Shown here: one piece after another, positions 1 through 8,407 of the stretch | How the letters are laid out: each line of letters starts with the position of its first letter | How positions within the stretch are numbered: the stretch's first letter is position 1 | Source of the DNA: Opitutaceae bacterium EW11 | GTDB taxonomy: Bacteria > Verrucomicrobiota > Verrucomicrobiia > Opitutales > Opitutaceae | Direction: 5' to 3' | NCBI GenBank assembly: GCA_003054665.1 | Contig: QAYY01000013.1 | Coordinates: forward strand, 186,001 to 250,000 | Length of the DNA stretch: 64,000 nucleotides | Notes under the pieces: model-generated | What the model was told of the DNA's origin: nothing | Database searches by the model: none | Seen by the model: only the letters and a program-made list of their open reading frames with translations | Translations under genes and position numbers: made by a program

Positions 1-486
1 CTCCACGGCGACGACGCGTGGGTAGAGTGCGTGCAGATTCCGGCGAAGCGCCGCGCGATCGCCCGTGGCGGCCGCGATCCAGCCGATCGGTTCGCCGTCG
101 CGGACCAGGAAAGGACGGTCGGGAGTGAGGCCGAGCTGCTGCGCGAGGAGGGCGTTGTTTCCGATCTCGGGGTGAGCGTCGAGGGGCAGGTGATTGGAGT
201 AGAGCGCGCAGTTGCCTCGAATGAGCGTGGCGACGCGCTCGTACACCGGGCCGACGAGTGGTCGCGGCATGTCCCAGTACATCCCGTGGTGCACGATCAG
301 AAAATCGATGCCTGCAGCGACGGCCTTCTGAAAAGGAATCAGTCCGGCGTCGACCGCGGCGCCGATGCGCGTGACCTTTCCCGAGTTGGCCACTTGTAGT
401 CCGTTTTGCGCGCCGGGGGCGTCCTTGAACGCCGTCCGCCGCGTGCGTTGATCGCAATAGTCGACGAGTTCCTGAAGCGTTGCCAT
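1..486 (-). CDS. Nif3-like dinuclear metal-centre protein (partial)
   Basis: The minus strand from the ATG at 486 reads open for 162 codons and runs off the left edge, so the C-terminus is missing. The N-terminus carries family landmarks: NGLQV at residues 28-32, a metal-binding HHG at 66-68 in the context FLIVHHGMYWD, and SNHLPLDAH followed by GNN at about 98-113. These are typical of the Nif3/YbgI (GTP cyclohydrolase 1 type 2-like) family, hexameric proteins with a two-metal site whose physiological reaction is not settled. It lies 143 nt downstream of a sugar ABC ATPase on the same strand, so co-transcription is possible but unproven. Confidence 0.88.
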   Translation of the reverse strand, partial: MATLQELVDYCDQRTRRTAFKDAPGAQNGLQVANSGKVTRIGAAVDAGLIPFQKAVAAGIDFLIVHHGMYWDMPRPLVGPVYERVATLIRGNCALYSNHLPLDAHPEIGNNALLAQQLGLTPDRPFLVRDGEPIGWIAAATGDRAALRRNLHALYPRVVAVE

Positions 487-629
487 GGGGCAAACCTGCG
501 AGGATGCCCGGAAAACTCACGAAAAAAGGAGGCCGGCGCACGGGCGGACGCGGCGGTTTGCCGGCCCAGTTCGACGACTCCAGGGAGTGGCGGGACCAAC
601 GATTTCCCCGCTGCCCGAATGCCGCTGGT

Positions 630-1754
630 TCAGGCGAGCGTCGATCCCGACGCGGCGTCGAATACGTGAGCGCGGGAAAGGTCCAGCTGCAGGTCCACCG
701 TGCCTCGATGAAGCACCTCGGCTTCGGAGCCGAGCCGGGCGACCAGACGATGCGCGCCCGTCGAAACGTGGAGAAACGTTTCCGCACCCATCGGCTCGAC
801 GAGCTCGACGGGAAACGAGCGCACCTCGCCGGAGGCCGCACGGCCGTCGGCGAGAGTGACGGCTTCGGGTCTCAGTCCGACGACCACGGCTTTGCCCGCC
901 TGGGAGCGCGCGGCTTCCGCAAGACCGGCGGGAAGTTTCAGCGTCAGGGGAGTGCCCTTGGAATTCGATTCGACGAATTCCACCGCAGCGTCGGTGGTGC
1001 GCAGGATTCCCTGCAGAAGATTCATCGGAGGGGAGCCGATGAAGCCGGCGACAAAGAGATTCTCCGGCCGCCGGTAGAGATCCAGCGGCTTGGCCACCTG
1101 CATGATTGCACCGTCCTTCATCACGCAGATCCGATCGCCCATCGTCATCGCCTCCACCTGATCGTGCGTGACGTAGATCATCGTCGCGCCGAGCTGCTGG
1201 TGGAGTTTCGAAATCTCGGCGCGCATCGAAACGCGCATCTTGGCGTCGAGGTTGGAAAGGGGTTCGTCGAAGAGGAACACCTTCGGCTTGCGGACAATGG
1301 CGCGGCCGACCGCCACGCGCTGCCGCTGTCCGCCGGAGAGCGCCTTGGGACGCCGCTCAAGGAGCTTCTCCAAGCCGAGAAGGGTGGCCGCTTCGCGAAC
1401 CCGCGTCTCGATTTCCGGCTTTGGCAGCTTCCGGAGTTTTAGGCCGAAAGCCATGTTCTCGAACACCGTCATGTGCGGGTAGAGCGCGTAGTTCTGGAAA
1501 ACCATCGCGATGTCCCGGTCCTTCGGAAGCACCTGGTTCACCACGCGACCGCCGATGGAGACCGTGCCTGCTGAAATCTCCTCCAGCCCGGCGATCATGC
1601 GCAGCGTGGTGCTTTTTCCGCAGCCGCTCGGGCCGACCAGCACCATGAATTCCCCATCGGCGACGCTGAGGTCGATGCCTTTCACCGCCGTCACCTCGCT
1701 GCCCGATTTGTCGGAGAACCGCTTCGTCAGTTGGGTGAGCACTACATCGGCCAT
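630..1754 (-). CDS. Sugar ABC transporter ATP-binding protein, MalK/UgpC/MsmX type
   Basis: A 374-residue ATPase that would energise a carbohydrate importer at the inner face of the membrane. Walker [10 protein letters not shown] is at 41-49, the ABC signature LSGGQRQR at 139-146, Walker B VFLFDEP at 159-165 and the switch His at 197. About 140 further residues form the OB-fold/TOBE regulatory domain expected of the MalK/UgpC class. The frame is open upstream to 1826, but the first 24 codons there look unlike the family, so the ATG at 1754 ([11 protein letters not shown]) is chosen. No permease or binding-protein gene is adjacent in the window. This fits the shared, orphan ATPases such as MsmX that serve several sugar importers. 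The substrate cannot be inferred. Confidence 0.9.
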   Translation of the reverse strand: MADVVLTQLTKRFSDKSGSEVTAVKGIDLSVADGEFMVLVGPSGCGKSTTLRMIAGLEEISAGTVSIGGRVVNQVLPKDRDIAMVFQNYALYPHMTVFENMAFGLKLRKLPKPEIETRVREAATLLGLEKLLERRPKALSGGQRQRVAVGRAIVRKPKVFLFDEPLSNLDAKMRVSMRAEISKLHQQLGATMIYVTHDQVEAMTMGDRICVMKDGAIMQVAKPLDLYRRPENLFVAGFIGSPPMNLLQGILRTTDAAVEFVESNSKGTPLTLKLPAGLAEAARSQAGKAVVVGLRPEAVTLADGRAASGEVRSFPVELVEPMGAETFLHVSTGAHRLVARLGSEAEVLHRGTVDLQLDLSRAHVFDAASGSTLA

Positions 1755-2054
1755 CGGGAACGGCTTAACGGCGGCGCGCCCCGAATCGACAAGAAAGCGG
1801 AGTCGAGCGCGGTTGTCGTCTTTCACGCCAGTCGGGCACGGCCGTCCGAGAAAGCGACTCGGAGAAACAACGCCGGCTCACTCCGGGCGATCGGCGTTCG
1901 GTTCACCGGGAGTGCTGTCCAGGGGCGAAGCATCGTCGACGACGGGCGGCACGCCGACTGCGGCGGGAGCGACGCAGCCGTGCTTCTCGAAAACGGCCGC
2001 GAGGGCGAAAGGGCGGGCGATGGACAACGAGGCGGAGGGCGCGGGCCAGAGAAG

Positions 2055-2082
2055 GGATCATGCGTGCAGCATCGCATGATCC
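2055..2082. repeat. Perfect 10-bp inverted repeat (hairpin or operator)
   Basis: GGATCATGCG at 2055-2064 is exactly mirrored by CGCATGATCC at 2073-2082 around an 8-nt spacer. It lies in the 422-nt non-coding stretch between the ABC ATPase start (1754) and the end of the unknown gene (2177). There is no T-tract on either side, so it is not a classical terminator; an operator or an RNA hairpin in the leader of the ABC gene is possible. Confidence 0.5.
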
Positions 2083-2111
2083 TGGGGATCTCGGAACGGA
2101 CGCCCTCCGCG

Positions 2112-2142
2112 CCCGGACAGGCGGGGGACGCGGCTGTCCGGG
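2112..2142. repeat. 9-bp inverted repeat downstream of the 2177-2920 gene
   Basis: CCCGGACAG at 2112-2120 pairs with CTGTCCGGG at 2134-2142 across a 13-nt loop. It sits 35 nt past the stop codon of the minus-strand gene ending at 2177. No U-tract follows, so at most it is a weak 3'-end hairpin. The rest of 1755-2176 shows no convincing gene. Confidence 0.35.
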
Positions 2143-2176
2143 AGTCGCTCGCAGCGCCGCTCCCGCCTCCGGGTCG

Positions 2177-2920
2177 TCAGGCTCGCTTTTTCGCTCGAGG
2201 CGAGGAGCGGCCCTTCAACCTGAGCTGCTTGGCACGGAAGCTGAGGCCGATCCGGTTGGAGAGTTTTCGGATGCGCTCATCCCAATCCGCTCCGGCGAGG
2301 TTTTTGTTTTCCGCGAAGAACGAACCCAACGCTCGCGCGACCTGCGGTACGCTGTTCAGCCGGGAGATTTCCGGCCAGTAGAACCAGAGAAGAAGGTAGA
2401 TGCGGGTCGCGTCGGTCGTGCTGCTCTTCGCCTGCCGGTCGAGCAACTCGGGCAGCCGGTTGCCGATGGCCATGCCCTCGATGAACGCGCGGCGTTCGGA
2501 GAAGCCGGACTTGAACAGCCGGTTGATGACGTGCTGCTGAAACTCCGGCGAGTGGGTGAACGTGCCCGTGCCGACCTCGACGGCCACCTGCTCCGTTTTC
2601 GGATCGAACCCCAGCCGGTGAGCCAACTCGCGGGCGAACTCGCTGCCGCCGTCGCCGGGTTGGTTTTTGGCGAGATCGCCGGCCTTCGCAGCCCAGGCGA
2701 CCGCGATGCCCTCGGCGAACACGGACGCATCCTGGGAGAGGATCGAGGTGTATTCGCGCGGGATGAACTGCTCCTTCAGGATGCGCATCACCCGCTGCGT
2801 CCAAGCGGGAAACTGGCCGAGCTTGGCCGGAACCATCGCGACCTGGATCGCTTCGGCAAAGCGGTCCAGGAGACGCTCCGGCGTCAGCTCCGGCAGAGAA
2901 ACCTGTTTGGAAATCGGCAC
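2177..2920 (-). CDS. Conserved-looking protein of unknown function
   Basis: A 247-residue soluble protein that I do not recognise. It is mostly helical in composition, with an N-terminal stretch (LDRFAEAIQVAMVPAKLGQF) and a very basic tail (KGRSSPRAKKRA). There is no signal peptide, membrane segment or clear catalytic motif. Codon use and amino-acid composition look like a genuine gene rather than an antisense shadow. It starts 69 nt after the end of the isoaspartyl peptidase gene on the same strand and may be the last gene of that operon. A 9-bp hairpin follows its stop. Confidence 0.7.
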   Translation of the reverse strand: MPISKQVSLPELTPERLLDRFAEAIQVAMVPAKLGQFPAWTQRVMRILKEQFIPREYTSILSQDASVFAEGIAVAWAAKAGDLAKNQPGDGGSEFARELAHRLGFDPKTEQVAVEVGTGTFTHSPEFQQHVINRLFKSGFSERRAFIEGMAIGNRLPELLDRQAKSSTTDATRIYLLLWFYWPEISRLNSVPQVARALGSFFAENKNLAGADWDERIRKLSNRIGLSFRAKQLRLKGRSSPRAKKRA

Positions 2921-2989
2921 CGGCGCCGTAGCTGAACGGTTTTTTCCGCGAGATCAACCGGGAAGGATCCGGGAACCGACTGCACGTCG

Positions 2990-4066
2990 CTATTCGTCGC
3001 CGAACATCGCGACCTTCTTTTCGCCGGTGGAAAGGCGGAAACCGCGGAACATGCCGGGGGTGTTGAACTGCATCGTCACCTTGCCGTCGTGGTCGATGGC
3101 GATCACGCCACCCTTGCCGCCGAGCGCGCTGACGTTGGTGAGCGTCGCCGCGGCCGCTTTTTCCAGCGGCATGCCTTGGTACTCCATGCGGGCGGATACG
3201 TCGTGGCCGACGACTGCGCGGATGAAATACTCGCCGTGCCCCGTCGCGCTCAGCGCGCAGGTGCGGTTGTTGGCGTAGGTGCCGGCTCCGATGATCGGCG
3301 AGTCGCCCACGCGCCCGAACTTCTTGTTGGTCATCCCCCCGGTCGAGGTACCCGCGGCGAGGTTGCCCCGCTTGTCGAGCGCGGCGCATCCGACCGTGCC
3401 CCATTTGTGGCGTTCGGGGTCGGCATGGTCGTCGATCGTGACGAAACTGATCCGGCCCTCGGCATCGCGAATGGCGGTGTGGCCTCCGCCGGCGGCCTCG
3501 ATTTCCTTGGCCTTCTCTAGCTGCTTTTTCCGGAGCGGAGTCTGGAAATACTCGTTGGGCACGAGTTCGTAGCCGAGCTCGCGGGCGAACTTCTCGGCGC
3601 CTTCTCCCGCCAGCATGACGTGCGCGGACTTCTGCATGACGTCGCGCGCCAGCGTAATGGGATTCTTGATATGCTGCAGCCCGGCGACCGCGCCCGCGGC
3701 CTGGGCCTTGCCGTCCATGATGGAGGCGTCGAGTTCGCACACGCCTCCCGCATTGAGCACGGCGCCCTTGCCGGCGTTGTAGAGCGGCGAGTCCTCGAGG
3801 ACCCGGATGGCCGCCACGACGGCGTCGATCGCCTCGCCGCCGCTGTCGAGCACGGCGTATCCGGCGTCGAGCGCCTCTGACAACTTGGCCTGGTGCTCAG
3901 CTTGGAGCTCGGGCGACAAATCTTTGCGCAGGATCGCGGCTGCGCCTGCGTGAATGACGAGACCGTAGGAATGCATGGAAGCGGGAGCGGCCGCAGGCTG
4001 CGCGAAAGCGAGGCCGGGTGCGGCGAGGGCGAAGCCGAGGCCGAGTTTAGGAAGCCGCGGGAACAT
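2990..4066 (-). CDS. Exported isoaspartyl peptidase / L-asparaginase (Ntn-hydrolase)
   Basis: A plant-type asparaginase (EcAIII/IaaA family). It cleaves isoaspartyl dipeptides or asparagine after splitting itself at a catalytic threonine. That residue is Thr224 in KWGTVGCAALD, followed by the family motif TSTGGMTNK at 240-248 and GRVGDSP. The first 22 residues (MFPRLPKLGLGFALAAPGLA then FA) form a signal peptide, implying a periplasmic enzyme. The frame is also open to a GTG at 4096; the ATG at 4066 is preferred because it gives a conventional signal peptide. Either start overlaps the upstream SIS gene, suggesting translational coupling. About 358 residues, slightly longer than E. coli IaaA because of the leader. 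Confidence 0.88.
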   Translation of the reverse strand: MFPRLPKLGLGFALAAPGLAFAQPAAAPASMHSYGLVIHAGAAAILRKDLSPELQAEHQAKLSEALDAGYAVLDSGGEAIDAVVAAIRVLEDSPLYNAGKGAVLNAGGVCELDASIMDGKAQAAGAVAGLQHIKNPITLARDVMQKSAHVMLAGEGAEKFARELGYELVPNEYFQTPLRKKQLEKAKEIEAAGGGHTAIRDAEGRISFVTIDDHADPERHKWGTVGCAALDKRGNLAAGTSTGGMTNKKFGRVGDSPIIGAGTYANNRTCALSATGHGEYFIRAVVGHDVSARMEYQGMPLEKAAAATLTNVSALGGKGGVIAIDHDGKVTMQFNTPGMFRGFRLSTGEKKVAMFGDE

Positions 4067-5114
4067 CGGAGCAAAAACCGTAGAGGAGGTCGTCACGTCC
4101 CTTGCCGGGCCAGTTTACCTGGTCGACTTGGCGGGCGGCGATGGCGCGGTAAACGAGGCGGTTGAGGGCAGCCTCGAAGCCGAAAATGGACGTGAGCGGC
4201 GGCGCGTCGACGTGGACGACATAAGCGTCGAGTCCCACTGTGCGCAGCATGCCGATGCTCCGGCCGACGAGTTCGGTCTCCAGCGGCGAGTTGCCCTGAA
4301 GAATGATCACCGGTCGCGGATGGGCCGTGATCTGCTGAAACGGGCCGTGCGCGAACTGCAGGAAGTCGGAGATCGGCGGGCAGGGCCAGAACAGCCCTTC
4401 CATGAATTTGCAGGCGAGGTTCTGGGCGAAGTCGGAGATCGGGGCTGCCGTGACGAGATTGAACCCGTTGGCGAAGCGGTCGGCGTGATGCAGGATCGCG
4501 TTCACCAAGTCGGTCGGCGGCTCCGCGCTGAGCAGCGGAAGGATGTCTTTCGCCGCCGGAGGCCGGAAGCGGCAGGCGGAGAGTTGGGCGACGAACTGCA
4601 GGCACGCCAGGTAGCCGGCCATGGGCCCGACGAAGCGGATCAACGTCGTGTATTCCTCGGCCAGGGGAAACTCCACCAGCTCCCCGCCGCCCTCGAGCAG
4701 CGTTTCGAGCAGGGCGGCGCGGTCGGGCTTGCCCGCGCGCCGGGCCGTGTCGGGGTTGGTCGCGGTGAACAGCACCGTATGCGCAAAATCCTTACGCCGG
4801 CGCAGCGCGATCTGGGCGTTGGGCGAGACGCCCTGGCTGAAGACGACGAGCGTTTTCCCGGCAAACGCGGGCTGGTGCGTGTCGCTGAATCCGGAGAGCG
4901 GCAGATAACTCGCCGCCTTCTCGGTGTAGAGGTTCAGCAGCATCTCGAGGTAACGCGCATGCGCCTCGGAACTGCCCGTGCCGGTGATGATGAACCGCGG
5001 GGAGTTCATCGTGCCCGGTTTCAGCGGCGCGGGCCCGCGGGCGAGCATCTCCTCCAGCACGGAGGGAATCTGATCGAGCCGCTGCTGAAGAAGCTGGTGG
5101 CCGAGCGGGTCCAT
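4047..5114 (-). CDS. SIS-domain (sugar isomerase) protein
   Basis: A 355-residue protein with two SIS-like halves, the fold used by GlmS isomerase, AgaS and related enzymes to bind phosphosugars. GTGSSEAHARYLE at about 45-57 and FSQGVSPNAQIAL at about 95-107 resemble the phosphate-binding Ser/Thr loops of the first domain; GNSPLETELVGR marks the second. No glutaminase domain is present, so it is not a full GlmS. Its substrate is unknown. The gene overlaps the asparaginase start and follows the tandem GTP cyclohydrolase II gene by 73 nt, so it probably belongs to that operon. Confidence 0.75.
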   Translation of the reverse strand: MDPLGHQLLQQRLDQIPSVLEEMLARGPAPLKPGTMNSPRFIITGTGSSEAHARYLEMLLNLYTEKAASYLPLSGFSDTHQPAFAGKTLVVFSQGVSPNAQIALRRRKDFAHTVLFTATNPDTARRAGKPDRAALLETLLEGGGELVEFPLAEEYTTLIRFVGPMAGYLACLQFVAQLSACRFRPPAAKDILPLLSAEPPTDLVNAILHHADRFANGFNLVTAAPISDFAQNLACKFMEGLFWPCPPISDFLQFAHGPFQQITAHPRPVIILQGNSPLETELVGRSIGMLRTVGLDAYVVHVDAPPLTSIFGFEAALNRLVYRAIAARQVDQVNWPGKGRDDLLYGFCSDVPAAS

Positions 5115-5187
5115 GGCGATGGCTAGTCGTTCGTTCTCCGAGAGACGAGCGTCGTGGCGCCGGACTCCGAAGTTGGGGTCAGCCTGG

Positions 5188-6780
5188 TCAATCGGACAGC
5201 GCGTGTTCGTCGAGGAAGATCCACTTGTCGACCTCGATGTGGTGATCGTTGAGAGCGCTGGCGTACTCCTTCTTCTTCACGAGGCTGGCCGGCGAGTTCA
5301 TCACCATCTGGATCTTTTCGTTCGGGATGTGGTGTTTCAGCAGCATCATCGACGCGTCGTAATCGCGGCTGTCGTAGCCGACCCCGAGCTTCCGGTACGC
5401 CTCGTCGCTCGAAAGCGCCTGGCCGGTCTCGGTCATCATCAAATCCGTCGCGTACGCGCCGAAGCCGGCGCCCCGGCCGTCGTAGTACAAAAGCAATACG
5501 GCGCCGACGCCATAGGTGACGATGTGTTTGATCGATTTCTTGAACTTGTCGCGATTGTCGACGCTGCGCAGCGGGAAGCGGTTGAAGAGGGACTCGCTCT
5601 GCAGGCGCACGACGGGGATGTCGTAGATGTGCGGCTTGCCGTGGGTGAGAACCACGAATTCCTGGCTGGTCACCACGTCGTAGTAGACGTGAACGCGGAA
5701 CCAGTACGGCGTGGTTAAAAGGTCGACGATCGGATCGTGCGGGTTCTCCCGCTTGAACGCGGTCAGGTTCTCCGGATCGATGCGCACGAAAAACCGGTTT
5801 TCACGAATCAGCTGGTAGCCGAGGAGGAGCGGCTTGGGACCCGCCATGTACCGCTCGATGGACTTCTTTTTGAACAGGTCCTTGAACTGCTCCTCGGTGA
5901 GCAGGATGTCGTTGTCCACCGGCTTCACCGGCAGAAAGTAGCTGGCCGAGTAGATGAAGCGGCGCGCATTCGGTAGCGCGTGCGGCTTGAACGGCACGAC
6001 GGGCTCGGGAGGAAGTGCGCGGCGAAAAGTCGATTCGCGCGGCCGTTTCAGGATGTGACCGCTGGCCGCCTTGGAGGTGAGGTACGCGAGGTTGAACGGC
6101 GAAGGCTCGAACTCCAACGCCTCGGTCCCGGCGACGTGCAGCCCCTGCGCCTTGAGGGCGTCGACCTTGTCGGGATTGTTCGTCAGCACGACGAACGAGG
6201 CCTTGATTCCGAGCAGGTAGCAGATCTGAGAAATGTTGTCGTAGTTGCGGTGGTCTTTTTTCAGCCCCATGGCGGCGTACGCCTGGAACGTGGAGAGCTG
6301 GTCGAGCGAGGCCTGGACGAGCATGCGGTCGCGCGCCTTGCCGACGTAGCCGACGCCGCGGCCTTCCTGCATCAGGTAGAACAGGATGCCGTTTCCCTTT
6401 TCCGAGATGACCTTGAACGCGCCCTCCAGCTGCTGCACGCAGTCGCAGTCGCAGCCGCGCAGAGTCTCGCTCGTCACGCACGAGGAGTGCAGCCGCGTGT
6501 AGAGGACCTTGGCATTGACGATGTCGCCGTGGGCGAGGGCGATGATGTAGTGCTTGTCGATGATGTCCTGGAAAATGTAGGCGCGCCACGTGCCGAAGCG
6601 CGTGTCGAGGGAGCAGTTGGCGATGTAGAGCGTTTGTCCATACAACGGCCGTTCGTCGACCAGGTGCGGCGTGAGGACGGACCCCGTCAGCGGTTGGAAT
6701 TGCCGAATGAGGCTTTCGAAATCCGGCACCGGCTCAGCCGGTTGGGCCGCTTTCGAATCGAATTTTACGACGTTGCTCAT
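5188..6780 (-). CDS. Tandem GTP cyclohydrolase II-like protein (second copy degenerate)
   Basis: A 530-residue protein made of two RibA-like domains. The first (about 45-245) has what GTP cyclohydrolase II needs: the zinc cysteines C101, C112 and C114 in RLHSSC and CDCDC, EGRGVG at 139-144 and TNNPDK at 200-205. The second (about 320-525) keeps the layout (VRLQSES at 391-397, YDGRGAGFG at 433-441, NSPASLVKKK) but has lost the His and all cysteines; no Cys occurs after residue 187. Ordinary RibA is about 200 residues and makes the first riboflavin intermediate from GTP. The gene lies 14 nt after a purine/uracil-type permease gene, so a nucleobase-catabolic role like that of URC1 (a GCHII homologue in uracil catabolism) is an alternative. 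Confidence 0.82.
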   Translation of the reverse strand: MSNVVKFDSKAAQPAEPVPDFESLIRQFQPLTGSVLTPHLVDERPLYGQTLYIANCSLDTRFGTWRAYIFQDIIDKHYIIALAHGDIVNAKVLYTRLHSSCVTSETLRGCDCDCVQQLEGAFKVISEKGNGILFYLMQEGRGVGYVGKARDRMLVQASLDQLSTFQAYAAMGLKKDHRNYDNISQICYLLGIKASFVVLTNNPDKVDALKAQGLHVAGTEALEFEPSPFNLAYLTSKAASGHILKRPRESTFRRALPPEPVVPFKPHALPNARRFIYSASYFLPVKPVDNDILLTEEQFKDLFKKKSIERYMAGPKPLLLGYQLIRENRFFVRIDPENLTAFKRENPHDPIVDLLTTPYWFRVHVYYDVVTSQEFVVLTHGKPHIYDIPVVRLQSESLFNRFPLRSVDNRDKFKKSIKHIVTYGVGAVLLLYYDGRGAGFGAYATDLMMTETGQALSSDEAYRKLGVGYDSRDYDASMMLLKHHIPNEKIQMVMNSPASLVKKKEYASALNDHHIEVDKWIFLDEHALSD

Positions 6781-6794
6781 GAAGCGCGGCCTGC

Positions 6795-8132
6795 TCAGCC
6801 GCTGAACGGGAAGATGTGGAAAAACTCCAGAAAGAAAACACCGGCGATCAGATATCCGATCGGGCTCAGTTCCTTGACGCGGCCGGTGACTGCGGCGAGG
6901 AGGGCCGAGGCGATCAGCCCCAGGCCGATGCCTTCGGCGATGCTGAAGGTGAGGGGAATGGCGAGAATCGTGAGGACTGCGGGTGCGGCGACGAAGAAGT
7001 CGCGCATCTCGATTTCGGTCACCGATTGCATCATGAAAATCCCTACAATCACCAACGCGGGCGCCGTCGCCGCGGGAGGGATCACGAGAATCAGCGGAGT
7101 GAGGAAAAGCGCGAGCAGCATGAGCGTGGCGGTCGTGAGCGTGCTCAGGCCCGTGCGTCCGCCGGCCGCGACGCCGCTGGCGGATTCGATGTAGCTGACC
7201 ACCGTCGAAGTGCCGAAAAGGGCGCTCAAGATCGTGGCGGTGGAATCGGCGACGAGCGCCCGCCCGGCGTTGGGCAGGTTGCCTTTTTCGTCGAGGTAGC
7301 CGGCCCGCTTGGTCACCCCGATCAGGGTGCCGATGTTGTCGAACATATCGACGAGCAGGAGCGTGAGGATGAGCGGAAGCGCCTTCTGGAAGCTCTGCAC
7401 GTCGGTCAGGAAATGGAACGTGAGCTTCAGGAACACCGGTGAAATGGATGCCGGAAGCGAGACGATTGAGGACGGCAGTTCCGTGACCCGCCGCCCGTCG
7501 GGCCCGGCGACGAAGAGCCCGGCCAGCGTGACCGCCAGAATGCTGAGCACGATCGCGCCGGGGACCTTGCGCGCCACGAGCACGGCGGCGAGACCGATTC
7601 CGGCCAGCGCGAGAATGACGGGGCCGCTGCCGAAGTTGCCGTAGGTGGTCAGGGTCTGGGCGTGGGCGACGACGATGCCGGACTTCTGCAAGCCGATGTA
7701 GGCGATGAAGAGCCCGATCCCGCAGGTGATGGCGATCTTCAGCGGATACGGAATTGCCGAGATAATCCGCTCGCGGATCCCGGTGACGGACAGGACCAGA
7801 AACACGACGCCGTTGACGAAAACCATGCCCAGCGCCTCCGACCAGGGGACATTGGCGCCGAGACAGATGCTGAAGGTGAAAAACGCGTTGATCCCCATGC
7901 CCGGCGCCAGCGCGATGGGAAAGTTGGTGAGCAGCGCCATGATCGCCGTGCTCACGGCGGCGGTGATGGCGGTGACGGTGATCAACGCCGGCTTGTCCAT
8001 GCCCGTGTTGGCCAGGATCGAGGGATTCACCGCCAGGATGTAGGCCATCGCGGCAAACGTCGTGAGACCGGCTTGGAGCTCGCGGGGGACGGTGGTGCCG
8101 TGGTCAGCGAGGCGGAAGAATCGGGAGAGCAT
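6795..8132 (-). CDS. NCS2 nucleobase permease, AzgA/PbuG type
   Basis: A 445-residue inner-membrane protein with about a dozen hydrophobic segments. It matches the AzgA-like branch of NCS2 permeases that import hypoxanthine, guanine or adenine with protons. Family features include LQAGLTTFAAMAYILAVNPS near the N-terminus, APGMGINAFFTF, and a late helix pair around LVDMFDNIGTLIGV. The reading frame continues upstream to 8273, but that part is polar and atypical, so the ATG at 8132 (MLSRFFRLADHG) is chosen. It is the first gene of the probable operon running down to 2990. The exact base transported cannot be assigned. Confidence 0.88.
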   Translation of the reverse strand: MLSRFFRLADHGTTVPRELQAGLTTFAAMAYILAVNPSILANTGMDKPALITVTAITAAVSTAIMALLTNFPIALAPGMGINAFFTFSICLGANVPWSEALGMVFVNGVVFLVLSVTGIRERIISAIPYPLKIAITCGIGLFIAYIGLQKSGIVVAHAQTLTTYGNFGSGPVILALAGIGLAAVLVARKVPGAIVLSILAVTLAGLFVAGPDGRRVTELPSSIVSLPASISPVFLKLTFHFLTDVQSFQKALPLILTLLLVDMFDNIGTLIGVTKRAGYLDEKGNLPNAGRALVADSTATILSALFGTSTVVSYIESASGVAAGGRTGLSTLTTATLMLLALFLTPLILVIPPAATAPALVIVGIFMMQSVTEIEMRDFFVAAPAVLTILAIPLTFSIAEGIGLGLIASALLAAVTGRVKELSPIGYLIAGVFFLEFFHIFPFSG

Positions 8133-8210
8133 GTGCGGCCAAAGTGACAGAAGTGGATGGTGGATCGAGCCGGATTCTGGAAGCGCCTGGGTGGCGGTGA
8201 GCCGGTTCGG

Positions 8211-8235
8211 TTCTTCGAAACGTTGCCTCGAAGAA
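8211..8235. repeat. Perfect 8-bp hairpin upstream of the nucleobase permease
   Basis: TTCTTCGA at 8211-8218 pairs with TCGAAGAA at 8228-8235 around a 9-nt loop, about 80 nt before the permease start on the minus strand. It could form in the 5' leader. The rest of the leader does not show a purine-riboswitch core, so I make no claim about ligand control. Confidence 0.4.
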
Positions 8236-8407
8236 TCGGACGCTCCCCCCGGAATCCGGCCCGCCCGGTGCATACGCTGTGCCGAAGACGGAGGAATTCC
8301 CGAACCCGCGCTTCAGCCGGACCGCCGGGGTCGCACTGCCGGGGCAGTCGCGTGCCCGGAGCGACGATGCTAGCCGCGGTGTTCCACCGACCGGATACGT
8401 TTTTCGG

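Noticed and set aside
2277-3740. A 487-codon minus-strand frame overlapping the asparaginase and the unknown gene
   Set aside because: Arg/Gly/His-rich composition of a shifted frame of real genes; no start context or motifs.
8133-8273. Upstream extension of the nucleobase permease
   Set aside because: Polar, low-conservation sequence before a good ATG; the family begins at the later start.
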